Below, piece after piece: positions 1 to 7,283 of a DNA stretch of 44,099 nt. The notes beneath the pieces were generated by a model. The model did not search any database, had not been told where the DNA came from, and saw only the letters and a list, made by a program, of their open reading frames with translations. A program made the translations under genes and the position numbers. The stretch is from Saccharofermentans sp. (GTDB lineage: Bacteria; Bacillota; Clostridia; Saccharofermentanales; Saccharofermentanaceae): the NCBI GenBank assembly GCA_024403655.1, contig JAKSRK010000011.1:1-44099 (forward strand), in the 5' to 3' direction. Within the stretch, counting starts at the first letter, position 1. Each line of letters starts with the position of its first letter.

Positions 1-923
1 GCGGGCTCATCTTCTTCTACGCGAACTGTACAAGACTCAGCAACAAGAACGTCTCCGCCCTCGTACTCGTAGAATGTGATTGTGTATGTACCTTCGATGA
101 AATCACCGTTCTCGTTAAGGAACTCATCTGATACTTCGTAGTTACTAATCCAGCAATCGTAATCGCCATACATGTAAGCAACTACCTGACCGTTCAATGT
201 AAGCTCAACGTAAAGCTCTGAGATGTCGGGATCAGATGAAAGATCAATGTTCAATTCACCATCGATTGTATCGGCGTTGATGTATACAGGTGTGTCGCCT
301 TCCCAGCTATCTACAAAATACCAAGTCAAAGAAGTATCTGTAACAAGATCAGCAAGAGGTGTTCTGAATGTGAACTCCTCATCTGTGAAAGAGTAAAGCT
401 TATCAAATACCTTTGAGTAGTTAGATCCGAGCCACTCACCGTCATCTGTTCTCTCGAACTCAAGTGTAAGCTTGATATCAGTTGTGTCAGCATCAGCTAC
501 TGCATCAGCGAACTCTGTTGCTTCCTGGAACTCTTCAACATCAAGAGAACCGTAGTCTGCGATAGTGAATACTACATCGATAGAACCTTCACCGCTCTTC
601 TTTGTAGCTTCAACAGACTCCTCATCAATCTCATAAGAGATTGTACCCGCGATAGCGTTAAGAACTATAGCAGTATCCTCTGTGTAAAGATCGCCCTCAG
701 TGAATTCGAGTATCTCTGCCCATTCTTCCTGGATGTCTTCGAAGTCATCGTTTGAAAGCTTTGCAATCTTACCAATATTGCAAGCAGCCAATTCCTTAGC
801 ATAGGACTCTGCAGCGTCGAGAACCTCTTCCTTGGACTTGTCAAAGAGAGCACAACCTGACATCGACATTACGATGGCAGAAGCAACTGCAACAGAGACA
901 GTCTTCTTTAAATTCTTGTTCAT
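1..923 (-). CDS. Acidic surface lipoprotein, paralogue 1 (3' end outside window)
   Basis: The reading frame opens at an ATG at 923 and stays open to base 1, so the C-terminus is missing. A lysine-containing signal segment ends in the lipobox MSGC, with the lipidated cysteine at residue 24, so the protein should be anchored on the outer face of the membrane. About 160 residues after the lipobox resemble the same region of the two neighbouring lipoproteins (shared pattern: TISYE, then VVFTIADY, then a DGEW motif), followed by a beta-rich segment ending in a GTYTITFYE motif also seen in the paralogues. The protein is strongly acidic. A strong RBS (GGGAGG) precedes the ATG. It has its own promoter and is separated from paralogue 2 by a hairpin. 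Family name and function are not recognised; an NTF2-like fold for the N-terminal part is only a guess. Confidence 0.85.
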   Translation of the reverse strand, partial: MNKNLKKTVSVAVASAIVMSMSGCALFDKSKEEVLDAAESYAKELAACNIGKIAKLSNDDFEDIQEEWAEILEFTEGDLYTEDTAIVLNAIAGTISYEIDEESVEATKKSGEGSIDVVFTIADYGSLDVEEFQEATEFADAVADADTTDIKLTLEFERTDDGEWLGSNYSKVFDKLYSFTDEEFTFRTPLADLVTDTSLTWYFVDSWEGDTPVYINADTIDGELNIDLSSDPDISELYVELTLNGQVVAYMYGDYDCWISNYEVSDEFLNENGDFIEGTYTITFYEYEGGDVLVAESCTVRVEEDEP

Positions 924-934
924 ATTTCCTCCCT

Positions 935-960
935 TTGGCCTTATTCTATCTCGTGGCCAA
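935..960 (-). promoter_or_regulatory. 5' hairpin in leader of lipoprotein 1
   Basis: TTGGCC and GGCCAA form a perfect 6-bp stem with a 14-base loop. It lies almost exactly at the predicted transcript start (about 962) and directly before the GGGAGG ribosome-binding site. Such a 5'-terminal stem could stabilise the mRNA or tune initiation; this role is inferred. Confidence 0.4.
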
Positions 961-968
961 TCAAATTT

Positions 969-998
969 ATTATACTACGTACTTATCAAATTTGTCAT
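969..998 (-). promoter_or_regulatory. Promoter of lipoprotein 1
   Basis: On the minus strand an ATGACA -35 box (993-998) is followed after 18 bases by a perfect TATAAT -10 box (969-974). The predicted start is near 962, giving a leader of roughly 40 bases before the ATG at 923. Confidence 0.65.
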
Positions 999-1027
999 AG
1001 AAATAATGAGGTATTTGTTAACAATTA

Positions 1028-1051
1028 AGGCACAGCTGTGAAGCTGTGCCT
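1028..1051 (-). terminator. Hairpin terminator after lipoprotein 2
   Basis: AGGCACAGCT and AGCTGTGCCT make a perfect 10-bp stem with a 4-base loop. On the minus strand it is followed by TTAATTGTT, a modest T-rich tract. It lies 28 bases after the stop of lipoprotein 2 and before the promoter of lipoprotein 1. Confidence 0.65.
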
Positions 1052-1078
1052 ATGTAAACATTATATAAAGCGCATTTA

Positions 1079-1975
1079 TCAGTATGAATAGACCGTAATT
1101 GATTCGGATACCAGTTCATTTCCATCGGAATCATAAAAAGTAAATTCATAATCTCCTGTAGCCAGATAAGTATCGTAACCCCAGTTCTCTGTCGGAACAC
1201 CATCTTCGAATGCATCTACAGTTGAATAATTGCTGTCGTATTCCCTCTTAATCTCGCGCCCGTTGTATCTGATAACACAATAAATACCTGAGTAATCTGT
1301 CCCTTCTACAAACTGAATGCCATACCCTATAAATTGCATCTCTTCATAGTATCCCATATAGGGAATATCAATCCATTGAGATCCTATTACCAAATCTTTA
1401 AGGGGAATAATATACGAATACTCATAGTTCGTAAAATCGTATATCACATTCATAATGTCAGAACACTCAGTAATGAACCAGTTACCGTCCTTCTGCCTGA
1501 AGTTCAAAGTTACCTCATACTCTAACGGCACTTTCTTAAACAGAGCAGAGCGGAAATCATCAAGGAGTACAACGTCATCTCTTTGAACAGCCTGCTGATA
1601 ATCCGGAATCGTGAACACACACTTTATGCTGCCAGAATTATCCGAGATTTTAACAGTATCGGGATACAGCTCATAAGTTATTGCATCGGCAATCATCTTT
1701 ACGGCATTAACCGAATTACTGTCTTCGTAAAATCTTCCGGGGACAAAGGTAAGCCTGGCGTTCCACTCCTCCCATTGATCTAATGAATTCACGTCAGATT
1801 CTTTATCTATATAAGTCTCGAGTTCATCAAAATCACATGAGGCAAGAGCTCTGGCAACCTGATTTGAAATTGTAAGAAGCTGCTGTCGCGATTCCGAGCG
1901 GAAAGAGCATCCGGAAGCAGCGACAGAGCAAACTATTACAATAATAGCCAGAAATTTCTTCAAATTAGCATTCAT
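1079..1975 (-). CDS. Surface lipoprotein, paralogue 2
   Basis: A 298-residue protein with a short hydrophobic signal segment and lipobox ASGC (cysteine 23), predicted to be membrane-tethered outside the cell. It shares the layout of its two neighbours: a region with TITYE-like and FTIPDY motifs and a DGNWFI motif near residue 170, then one beta-sandwich-like segment ending in GDYEFTFYD. The start lies only 8 bases after the stop of paralogue 3, and the nearest purine-rich stretch (AAGG) is about 16 bases from the ATG, so translation is probably coupled to paralogue 3. It is less acidic than its neighbours. No enzymatic motif was seen and no named family was recognised. Confidence 0.85.
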   Translation of the reverse strand: MNANLKKFLAIIVIVCSVAASGCSFRSESRQQLLTISNQVARALASCDFDELETYIDKESDVNSLDQWEEWNARLTFVPGRFYEDSNSVNAVKMIADAITYELYPDTVKISDNSGSIKCVFTIPDYQQAVQRDDVVLLDDFRSALFKKVPLEYEVTLNFRQKDGNWFITECSDIMNVIYDFTNYEYSYIIPLKDLVIGSQWIDIPYMGYYEEMQFIGYGIQFVEGTDYSGIYCVIRYNGREIKREYDSNYSTVDAFEDGVPTENWGYDTYLATGDYEFTFYDSDGNELVSESITVYSY

Positions 1976-1983
1976 ACAATATG

Positions 1984-3648
1984 TTACTGAACCTTACATA
2001 CAGAGAATACTGTAAAATCAATTCCGTTCTCAGCAAGAACCGTTACTCGATAATAACCGTCGCTTACAGTTCCGTCGTAATGGATCTCGTAGAACATATT
2101 ACCGTCTTCATCCACCTGAACTGTTGCAACATCATTACTATTAATAACTGATGAATCGTAGACCTCGCCAGCATTTCCGTTATCGGAATAGCTAATCACA
2201 TAGGAAAGATCTCCATAGTCTTGAGTTACGGGAATACGGTATACAAGAGAATCAGCACCGTCAAAAATCATATCTTCCTCGGGAGCAGCCGGATCTGCTG
2301 AATACCAGTATGCGGAAGAGAAATCATTAATCATGTCACCGCCCATATTTCTACCGGTAACATTAAGCCCGAGGAACGCTCCAAGGAAAGTACCATCAGG
2401 ACCTACACCATTCTGAAGAACGATGGCAGTAGCAGTTACAATCGGAGCCCCTGTTGTCCCGTTAGCATCATAGAAGGACACCTCATAAACACCGGGCATC
2501 AGCAGATAACTGGCAGATGTCTGCTGCGCTGCATAATAATAACCCATATATTCACCTTCCGGAGAAGTGTATACAATCTCACCGTTATAGGTTACTACAT
2601 AGTAATAGTCAAAATATGAATAGCCGTTTAACGAACCCAGATCAAGATCCGGATCGATTTCATCAGCAGAATCATAGAGAGCATAAAGGCCCCAGTCCAT
2701 GTCTTCAAAATACCAATTAATATAATCGGAAGGAGTAATGTCAACATGCATTACCGTACAGGTGTCCGAATAAATCTCATTATCATTTCCGTCATAGAAA
2801 GTAATTCTGTACTCGCCTTCTGCAAAGCAATTATTCTCAAGATCTACAGGTGCTCCGGAATCAGTAACATAGAACGAAGCATCAGCTTCAAAGCAGCTAT
2901 CTGTGTAGACAAGATCTCCGTTATATTCAACGGTGAAGTAAATCTGACTGATGTCACTGTCATCATAGAAGAAAAGCATTAATTCAATATAGAAAGGATT
3001 TGTGTAGACATTACCGTCATAATCCCAATCAGTACCGAACCACATCGCATCAAAAGAACTTCTGGAAAGATCGGGTACAAAGACAAATCTCTGATTACGG
3101 AAATCGAATAAATTCTCAAGAATCTCATCAGTATTGGAGATATGCCATTCACCATCCTCAAGTTCAAAATCGAACCACAATTCGATTTCTTCCTCATCAC
3201 AGGAATCGAGTTTGCTGATAAAGTCTTCAGGCGCAGTCATAGCTTCAGGATCGTCAAGAAGTTCTTCGTAATCTACGACAGTAAACTCGACACAGACTCT
3301 TCCTTCCTGGTTCTTAACTGAAGAAGAAACTGAATCCTCATCAATAGAATACTCAATAGTCTGAGCTATAGCTTCATAGACTCTTGCTTCTTCAGACATA
3401 TAAGGTCCTGTCAGTGAAAAGTCCAGATCTTCTGCCCAGTCATCCTTCTCGGATTCAAAATCAGAAGTAGAAACCTTGGCGAGCTTGGAAATCTTACAGT
3501 CGCACAGATACTTTGCAATGTCCTCTGAAAGTTCCAGTATCGCTTCGTCAGCGGCAGAATCCTTTCCGCATGAGGCTAACACGGATGAAGCCATAATAAC
3601 TGCAAGTGTTAAAGCTACCGTCTTCTTAACATTATTTAATGCTTTCAC
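1984..3648 (-). CDS. Acidic surface lipoprotein, paralogue 3, three beta modules
   Basis: A 554-residue lipoprotein; lipobox LASC with cysteine 27. The N-terminal 180 residues match the common domain of the triplet (TIEYS, FTVVDY, DGEWHI). What follows is about twice as long as in paralogue 2 and appears to contain three beta-sandwich-like modules, two of which end in similar GEYRITFYD and GVYEVSFYD motifs. The whole chain is rich in Asp, Glu and Tyr, which would suit calcium or cell-wall binding, but that is inference. The ATG follows an RBS GGGAGG and lies 22 bases after the glmM stop with no terminator seen between, so it is probably read from the glmM transcript. Function unknown. Confidence 0.87.
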   Translation of the reverse strand: MKALNNVKKTVALTLAVIMASSVLASCGKDSAADEAILELSEDIAKYLCDCKISKLAKVSTSDFESEKDDWAEDLDFSLTGPYMSEEARVYEAIAQTIEYSIDEDSVSSSVKNQEGRVCVEFTVVDYEELLDDPEAMTAPEDFISKLDSCDEEEIELWFDFELEDGEWHISNTDEILENLFDFRNQRFVFVPDLSRSSFDAMWFGTDWDYDGNVYTNPFYIELMLFFYDDSDISQIYFTVEYNGDLVYTDSCFEADASFYVTDSGAPVDLENNCFAEGEYRITFYDGNDNEIYSDTCTVMHVDITPSDYINWYFEDMDWGLYALYDSADEIDPDLDLGSLNGYSYFDYYYVVTYNGEIVYTSPEGEYMGYYYAAQQTSASYLLMPGVYEVSFYDANGTTGAPIVTATAIVLQNGVGPDGTFLGAFLGLNVTGRNMGGDMINDFSSAYWYSADPAAPEEDMIFDGADSLVYRIPVTQDYGDLSYVISYSDNGNAGEVYDSSVINSNDVATVQVDEDGNMFYEIHYDGTVSDGYYRVTVLAENGIDFTVFSVCKVQ

Positions 3649-3670
3649 AATATATCCTCCCTAATACTAT

Positions 3671-5017
3671 TTATTCCAAATGTCCTTTGTTCTTAATAAC
3701 ATCGATAACGCTGTCAACATACTTCTCGCAGATTTCTTCCGTACCTGCTTCAACCATTACTCTGATAACAGGCTCTGTACCACTCTCACGGACAAGAATT
3801 CTTCCGCTTTCACCGAGTTCTTCAGCAACCTTATTTACCGCAGCCTGAACATCAGGATCGTTCTGAGCTTCGGGCTTGCTCTTAACTCTTACGTTCTTCA
3901 GCACCTGAGGATATACGACAAAAGGTGCCGTAAGTTCACTCATGGGCTTATTCTTGGCAAGCATAACTTCCATCATCTTTAATGACGTAAGGATACCGTC
4001 ACCGGTTGTAGCATACTTGGAGAAAATAATATGTCCGGACTGCTCACCGCCGATTCTGTTACCTGTCTTAACCATATTCTCGTATACATACTTGTCGCCT
4101 ACTGCAGTCTTGTCATATTCGATACCTACTGCATCGAAAGCCTTATAAAGACCGAAGTTGGACATAACGGTAGTAACAACCTTATTGTTAAGGAGCTTTC
4201 CTCTCTCCTTCATATAAACACCGTAAACATAAAGGATATGGTCACCTGTAATGATATTGCCCTTCTCATCTACACAAAGGCATCTGTCTGCATCGCCGTC
4301 ATAAGCAAATCCGATATCAAGACCATTATCAACAACGTACTTCTGGAGATGCTCAATATGAGTACTTCCGCAGTCAGTATTGATGTTGTAGCCGTCAGGA
4401 GTATCGTTAATTACATAAGTCTTCGCTCCGAGTGCATCAAATACGCCTCTGGCGATAGACCATGAAGCACCGTTAGCACAGTCAAGTGCAACCTTCTTAT
4501 CCTTGAAGCTGTACTTGGACATGGAGATAAGATAACCGATATAACGGTTACGTCCTGCAACATAGTCAACAGTTCTTCCGATCTCATCTCTCTGAGCAAC
4601 AGGAATCTCAATCTTGCCGTCGATATAATCCTCAATCTTAAGGATTGTCTCCTCATCCATCTTCTCACCGTTCTCGTTAAGAAGCTTGATACCGTTATCA
4701 AAGTAAGGGTTATGAGAAGCGGAGATCATAATTCCGCAGTCGAAATCATCTACTCTTGCAATATAAGAAACGGAAGGAGTAGTCGTAACGTGCATGATAT
4801 AAGCATCTGCACCTGAAGCCATAAGTCCGGTACAAAGAGCATACTCGAACATGTAGCTGGATCTTCTGGTATCCTTACCGATAACTATCTTCGCCTTCTT
4901 GCCCTTGTTGGCACCGTAATACCAGCCGAGGAAGCGGCCGATCTTGATAGCATGCTCATAATTAAGGTTCTTATTTGCTTCACCTCTGAAGCCGTCTGTT
5001 CCAAAATATTTTCCCAT
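3671..5017 (-). CDS. glmM: Phosphoglucosamine mutase
   Basis: A 448-residue protein of the usual family length that interconverts glucosamine-6-phosphate and glucosamine-1-phosphate in the cytoplasm, feeding UDP-GlcNAc and peptidoglycan synthesis. Visible motifs are the start KYFGTDGFRG, the phosphoserine loop SASHNP (near residue 100), the metal-binding loop DGDADRC, the sugar-binding GEQSGH and the phosphate-binding RESGTEPVIRV. The ATG at 5017 was chosen because the family begins there and AGGAAG precedes it; the frame is open further upstream but that part overlaps the preceding gene and is unlike GlmM. It follows the beta-helix acyltransferase by 19 bases. In Bacillus and Listeria GlmM binds and inhibits CdaA, and here the cyclase is encoded two genes upstream. 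Confidence 0.97.
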   Translation of the reverse strand: MGKYFGTDGFRGEANKNLNYEHAIKIGRFLGWYYGANKGKKAKIVIGKDTRRSSYMFEYALCTGLMASGADAYIMHVTTTPSVSYIARVDDFDCGIMISASHNPYFDNGIKLLNENGEKMDEETILKIEDYIDGKIEIPVAQRDEIGRTVDYVAGRNRYIGYLISMSKYSFKDKKVALDCANGASWSIARGVFDALGAKTYVINDTPDGYNINTDCGSTHIEHLQKYVVDNGLDIGFAYDGDADRCLCVDEKGNIITGDHILYVYGVYMKERGKLLNNKVVTTVMSNFGLYKAFDAVGIEYDKTAVGDKYVYENMVKTGNRIGGEQSGHIIFSKYATTGDGILTSLKMMEVMLAKNKPMSELTAPFVVYPQVLKNVRVKSKPEAQNDPDVQAAVNKVAEELGESGRILVRESGTEPVIRVMVEAGTEEICEKYVDSVIDVIKNKGHLE

Positions 5018-5036
5018 AAAAGTCTTCCTGTCTTCT

Positions 5037-5696
5037 TTATTCGTGTTTTGCGGCAATAGTACCGTTATTCTTATAGATGCTGTTCGCAGGAACAACGCCT
5101 CTTACGCAAGATGTCGGATAAATATTGCTGTTCCTTCCGACTACCGTACCCGGATTACAAACACTGTTGCATCCTACTTCAACATAATCTCCGAGCATGG
5201 CACCAAACTTCTTGATACCTGTCTCCATATGCTCTGCTCCATCGTGAACTACGACAAGCTTCTTATCTGACTTAACATTCGATGTGATAGATCCTGCACC
5301 CATGTGAGAATAGTATCCGAGGATACTGTCACCTACATAGTTATAGTGAGGTGTCTGTACGTGATCAAAAAGGATAACGTTCTTAAGCTCTACTGAGTTA
5401 CCTACAACACAGTTGGCACCAACAAGAGCAGAACCTCTTATAAAAGCGCAGTGTCTGACTTCAGTCTCAGGGCCTATAATGCAGGGAGCTCCCAGATATG
5501 CGGAAGCAAAAACCTTCGCGGTCTTATGTACCCATACATTCTCGGATACTTCTTCATAATCGCTTCCAAGTGTGGGACCTAATTCAAGTATTAAATCCTT
5601 AATTCCCTTAAGTGCTTCCCAGGGATAAGTAAACTTCTTGAGATAATCTTTTGCTAAAGTATGATCAAGGTCATAAAGATCGGTTATTGTATACAT
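5037..5696 (-). CDS. Left-handed beta-helix acyltransferase, GlmU C-domain-like
   Basis: A 219-residue protein. After about 55 residues of N-terminal helix the rest is hexapeptide repeat typical of left-handed beta-helix transferases. The stretch HYNYVGDS followed by GAGSITSN resembles the acetyltransferase half of GlmU, where the His in the matching NHLxYxGDA motif is catalytic, so N-acetylation of glucosamine-1-phosphate is a reasonable prediction. There is no N-terminal pyrophosphorylase domain, unlike full-length GlmU. Lying directly before glmM supports a role in the same route. The ATG at 5696 follows GAGGAG; longer in-frame reading to 5774 gives no family similarity. Another sugar or nucleotide-sugar acyltransferase activity is possible. 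Confidence 0.85.
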   Translation of the reverse strand: MYTITDLYDLDHTLAKDYLKKFTYPWEALKGIKDLILELGPTLGSDYEEVSENVWVHKTAKVFASAYLGAPCIIGPETEVRHCAFIRGSALVGANCVVGNSVELKNVILFDHVQTPHYNYVGDSILGYYSHMGAGSITSNVKSDKKLVVVHDGAEHMETGIKKFGAMLGDYVEVGCNSVCNPGTVVGRNSNIYPTSCVRGVVPANSIYKNNGTIAAKHE

Positions 5697-5714
5697 TCTA
5701 ATGCCTCTCCTCGC

Positions 5715-5746
5715 GGCAGAACACCCATTCTGACGGGGGGGCTGCC
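5715..5746 (-). promoter_or_regulatory. GC-rich leader hairpin before the GlmU-like gene
   Basis: GGCAG and CTGCC close a stem, with CCC/GGG runs pairing inside it, in the 5' leader about 20 bases before the start codon. A second small hairpin (TTGTG/CACAA, 5761-5776) lies at the predicted 5' end. Structure is seen; a regulatory role is inferred. It does not match a glmS ribozyme or any riboswitch recognised by eye. Confidence 0.4.
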
Positions 5747-5788
5747 CTTGCAATTTACACTTGTGACAGTGCACAAAATGCCGATATT

Positions 5789-5817
5789 ATTCTATACAAA
5801 ACGCAAAATTAAGTCAA
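5789..5817 (-). promoter_or_regulatory. Promoter of the GlmU-like gene and glmM
   Basis: TTGACT (5812-5817) and TAGAAT (5789-5794) on the minus strand are separated by exactly 17 bases, close to the housekeeping consensus. The predicted start is near 5782, giving a leader of about 85 bases. It lies between the cdaA-cdaR fusion and the acyltransferase, so glmM can be expressed apart from the cyclase. Confidence 0.75.
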
Positions 5818-5834
5818 TTTGAGCGGGGTTCAGC

Positions 5835-7265
5835 TCAGTCCTCGTTAGATGAGTAAACAGTAACGGAAATTGTCTCCGGAACCTGCTGTCTGACTCTGAA
5901 ATAAATGCTGTCGTCAGCAGAAGTAACTACAACGGGAAGTTCGGTAACGCCTTCTCCCGTAACATGTGAATAATCGATTGTGGCAATGATGTCACCGGCT
6001 GAGATTGATTCGATAGTTGAACGACGTCCTACAAGTTCAACGGTAACTTCCTTGATAGGATAAGATACTTCCATATTCTCGGGCATCTGCATATTAGCTG
6101 CATCGTAACTGATCTGAACCGTAAAGTTCTTGGTAACAACAGGATTGCTGTTAACCTGAATATACATCCAGATACCCATGGAAAGGACAAGGGACAGAAG
6201 AATCATACCGAGATTCTGGGCAACGGTGATATTCTCCTTACTGGCAAGTTCGATAGCTTCCTTGGTCTTAATGGGAGTAGCCTTGACTGAATCCTCACCG
6301 TTACGCTCAGTAACAGTTGTAGGCTTAACCTTAACTTCCTCCTTGGAAGACTTCTTCTTCATTACCTTAATAATCTTGCCAAGTCCTCTTACCTTCACAT
6401 CGGAATTAACACCGAGAAGATAAGAAAGATTTGCTTCAAGCTCCTTGGCATTCTTCATCTCGTAAAGTCTGCCGCTTACCGCGATGGCAGAAGTACCGCG
6501 CTCCTCGGATACTACAACTGCGATTGTATCTCCAAGCTCACTTGCACCTACTGCGGCTCTGTGTCTTGTACCCGTTCTCTCAAGGTTATGCATTGTAACA
6601 GACAAAGGAACGTGGCATCTGGCAGCAACGATTCTTCCGTCTCTTACAAGAAGTCCGCCATCGTGCATGGGAGAACCCTTATAGAATATTGACTGCAAAA
6701 CGGAACTTGTAACGCTTGAATCGAACTTAACGACATTCTCCTGAGTAAGAAGCTCATCAAGTCTTGTAGTTCTCTCTATGAGGATAAGTGCACCCGTGTA
6801 AGTCTTGGACATCTCGTCACAGGCGGTAATAATCTCATGAACGAGTGTTGAAGTAGCTGTATTGTCGGTCTGTGCAGTTCCTCCGATAATATTCTTGAAG
6901 GATCCGAATGACTTAAGTCCTACAGTCTCAAGAGCTCTTCTAAGCTCCGGCTGGAATATAACAATGAATAAAATCGCAAGGACATACAAAAGCTTATTTA
7001 CAAGGAAGTTGACCATCTCAAGACCGAGAAGTCCGCAAAGTCCTACGAAGACAAGAATAAGAACGGCACCCTTAACAAGCTGCCAGGCTCTTGTCTGTCT
7101 TAAAAATCTGATTGTCCAATAGAAAAGAACCGCTACGAGAATGATGTCGACAGCGTATCTGATAAAATCCCAGGCGCTTCCGAAGAAAAGATATCCGTTG
7201 CTTACGCTTCGAAATAACTCGGAAATAAAACTATAAATCTGTTCAATAATAGAATCACTGCCCAT
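5835..7265 (-). CDS. cdaA: Membrane diadenylate cyclase fused to a YbbR domain (CdaA-CdaR)
   Basis: A 476-residue protein making c-di-AMP from two ATP. Residues about 37-105 hold three transmembrane helices as in CdaA, followed by the QPELRRALE junction and the DAC domain (about 150-285). The catalytic loops are PMHDGG (DGG 202-204, where most relatives have DGA) and GTRHRAA (RHR 234-236). After a charged linker (about 300-345) comes a fourth membrane helix (352-369) and one YbbR-type domain (about 371-470). In Bacillus CdaA (273 residues) and its regulator CdaR with four YbbR repeats are separate proteins; here a single open frame carries both, with one repeat. With this topology the YbbR part should be outside the cell. 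An extended -10 box lies seven bases before the ATG. It follows nagA by 18 bases. Confidence 0.95.
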   Translation of the reverse strand: MGSDSIIEQIYSFISELFRSVSNGYLFFGSAWDFIRYAVDIILVAVLFYWTIRFLRQTRAWQLVKGAVLILVFVGLCGLLGLEMVNFLVNKLLYVLAILFIVIFQPELRRALETVGLKSFGSFKNIIGGTAQTDNTATSTLVHEIITACDEMSKTYTGALILIERTTRLDELLTQENVVKFDSSVTSSVLQSIFYKGSPMHDGGLLVRDGRIVAARCHVPLSVTMHNLERTGTRHRAAVGASELGDTIAVVVSEERGTSAIAVSGRLYEMKNAKELEANLSYLLGVNSDVKVRGLGKIIKVMKKKSSKEEVKVKPTTVTERNGEDSVKATPIKTKEAIELASKENITVAQNLGMILLSLVLSMGIWMYIQVNSNPVVTKNFTVQISYDAANMQMPENMEVSYPIKEVTVELVGRRSTIESISAGDIIATIDYSHVTGEGVTELPVVVTSADDSIYFRVRQQVPETISVTVYSSNED

Positions 7266-7272
7266 AAACCTA

Positions 7273-7281
7273 ATTATAACA
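7273..7281 (-). promoter_or_regulatory. Extended -10 promoter at the cyclase start
   Basis: TGTTATAAT (TGn plus perfect -10) on the minus strand ends exactly seven bases before the ATG at 7265. A transcript beginning there would be leaderless. No convincing RBS lies between (only TAGG three bases from the ATG). It sits in the 18-base gap after nagA. Confidence 0.55.
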
Positions 7282-7283
7282 TA

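Noticed and set aside
4031..4465. A 144-codon open frame on the plus strand inside glmM
   Set aside because: It lies fully antisense to a well-supported gene, with no RBS or family features; similar antisense frames inside other genes (for example 19688-20068 and 29324-30019) were dropped for the same reason.
5697..5834. A glmS-type ribozyme or known riboswitch before the GlmU-like gene
   Set aside because: Too short and without the conserved core of either; only two simple hairpins are visible.
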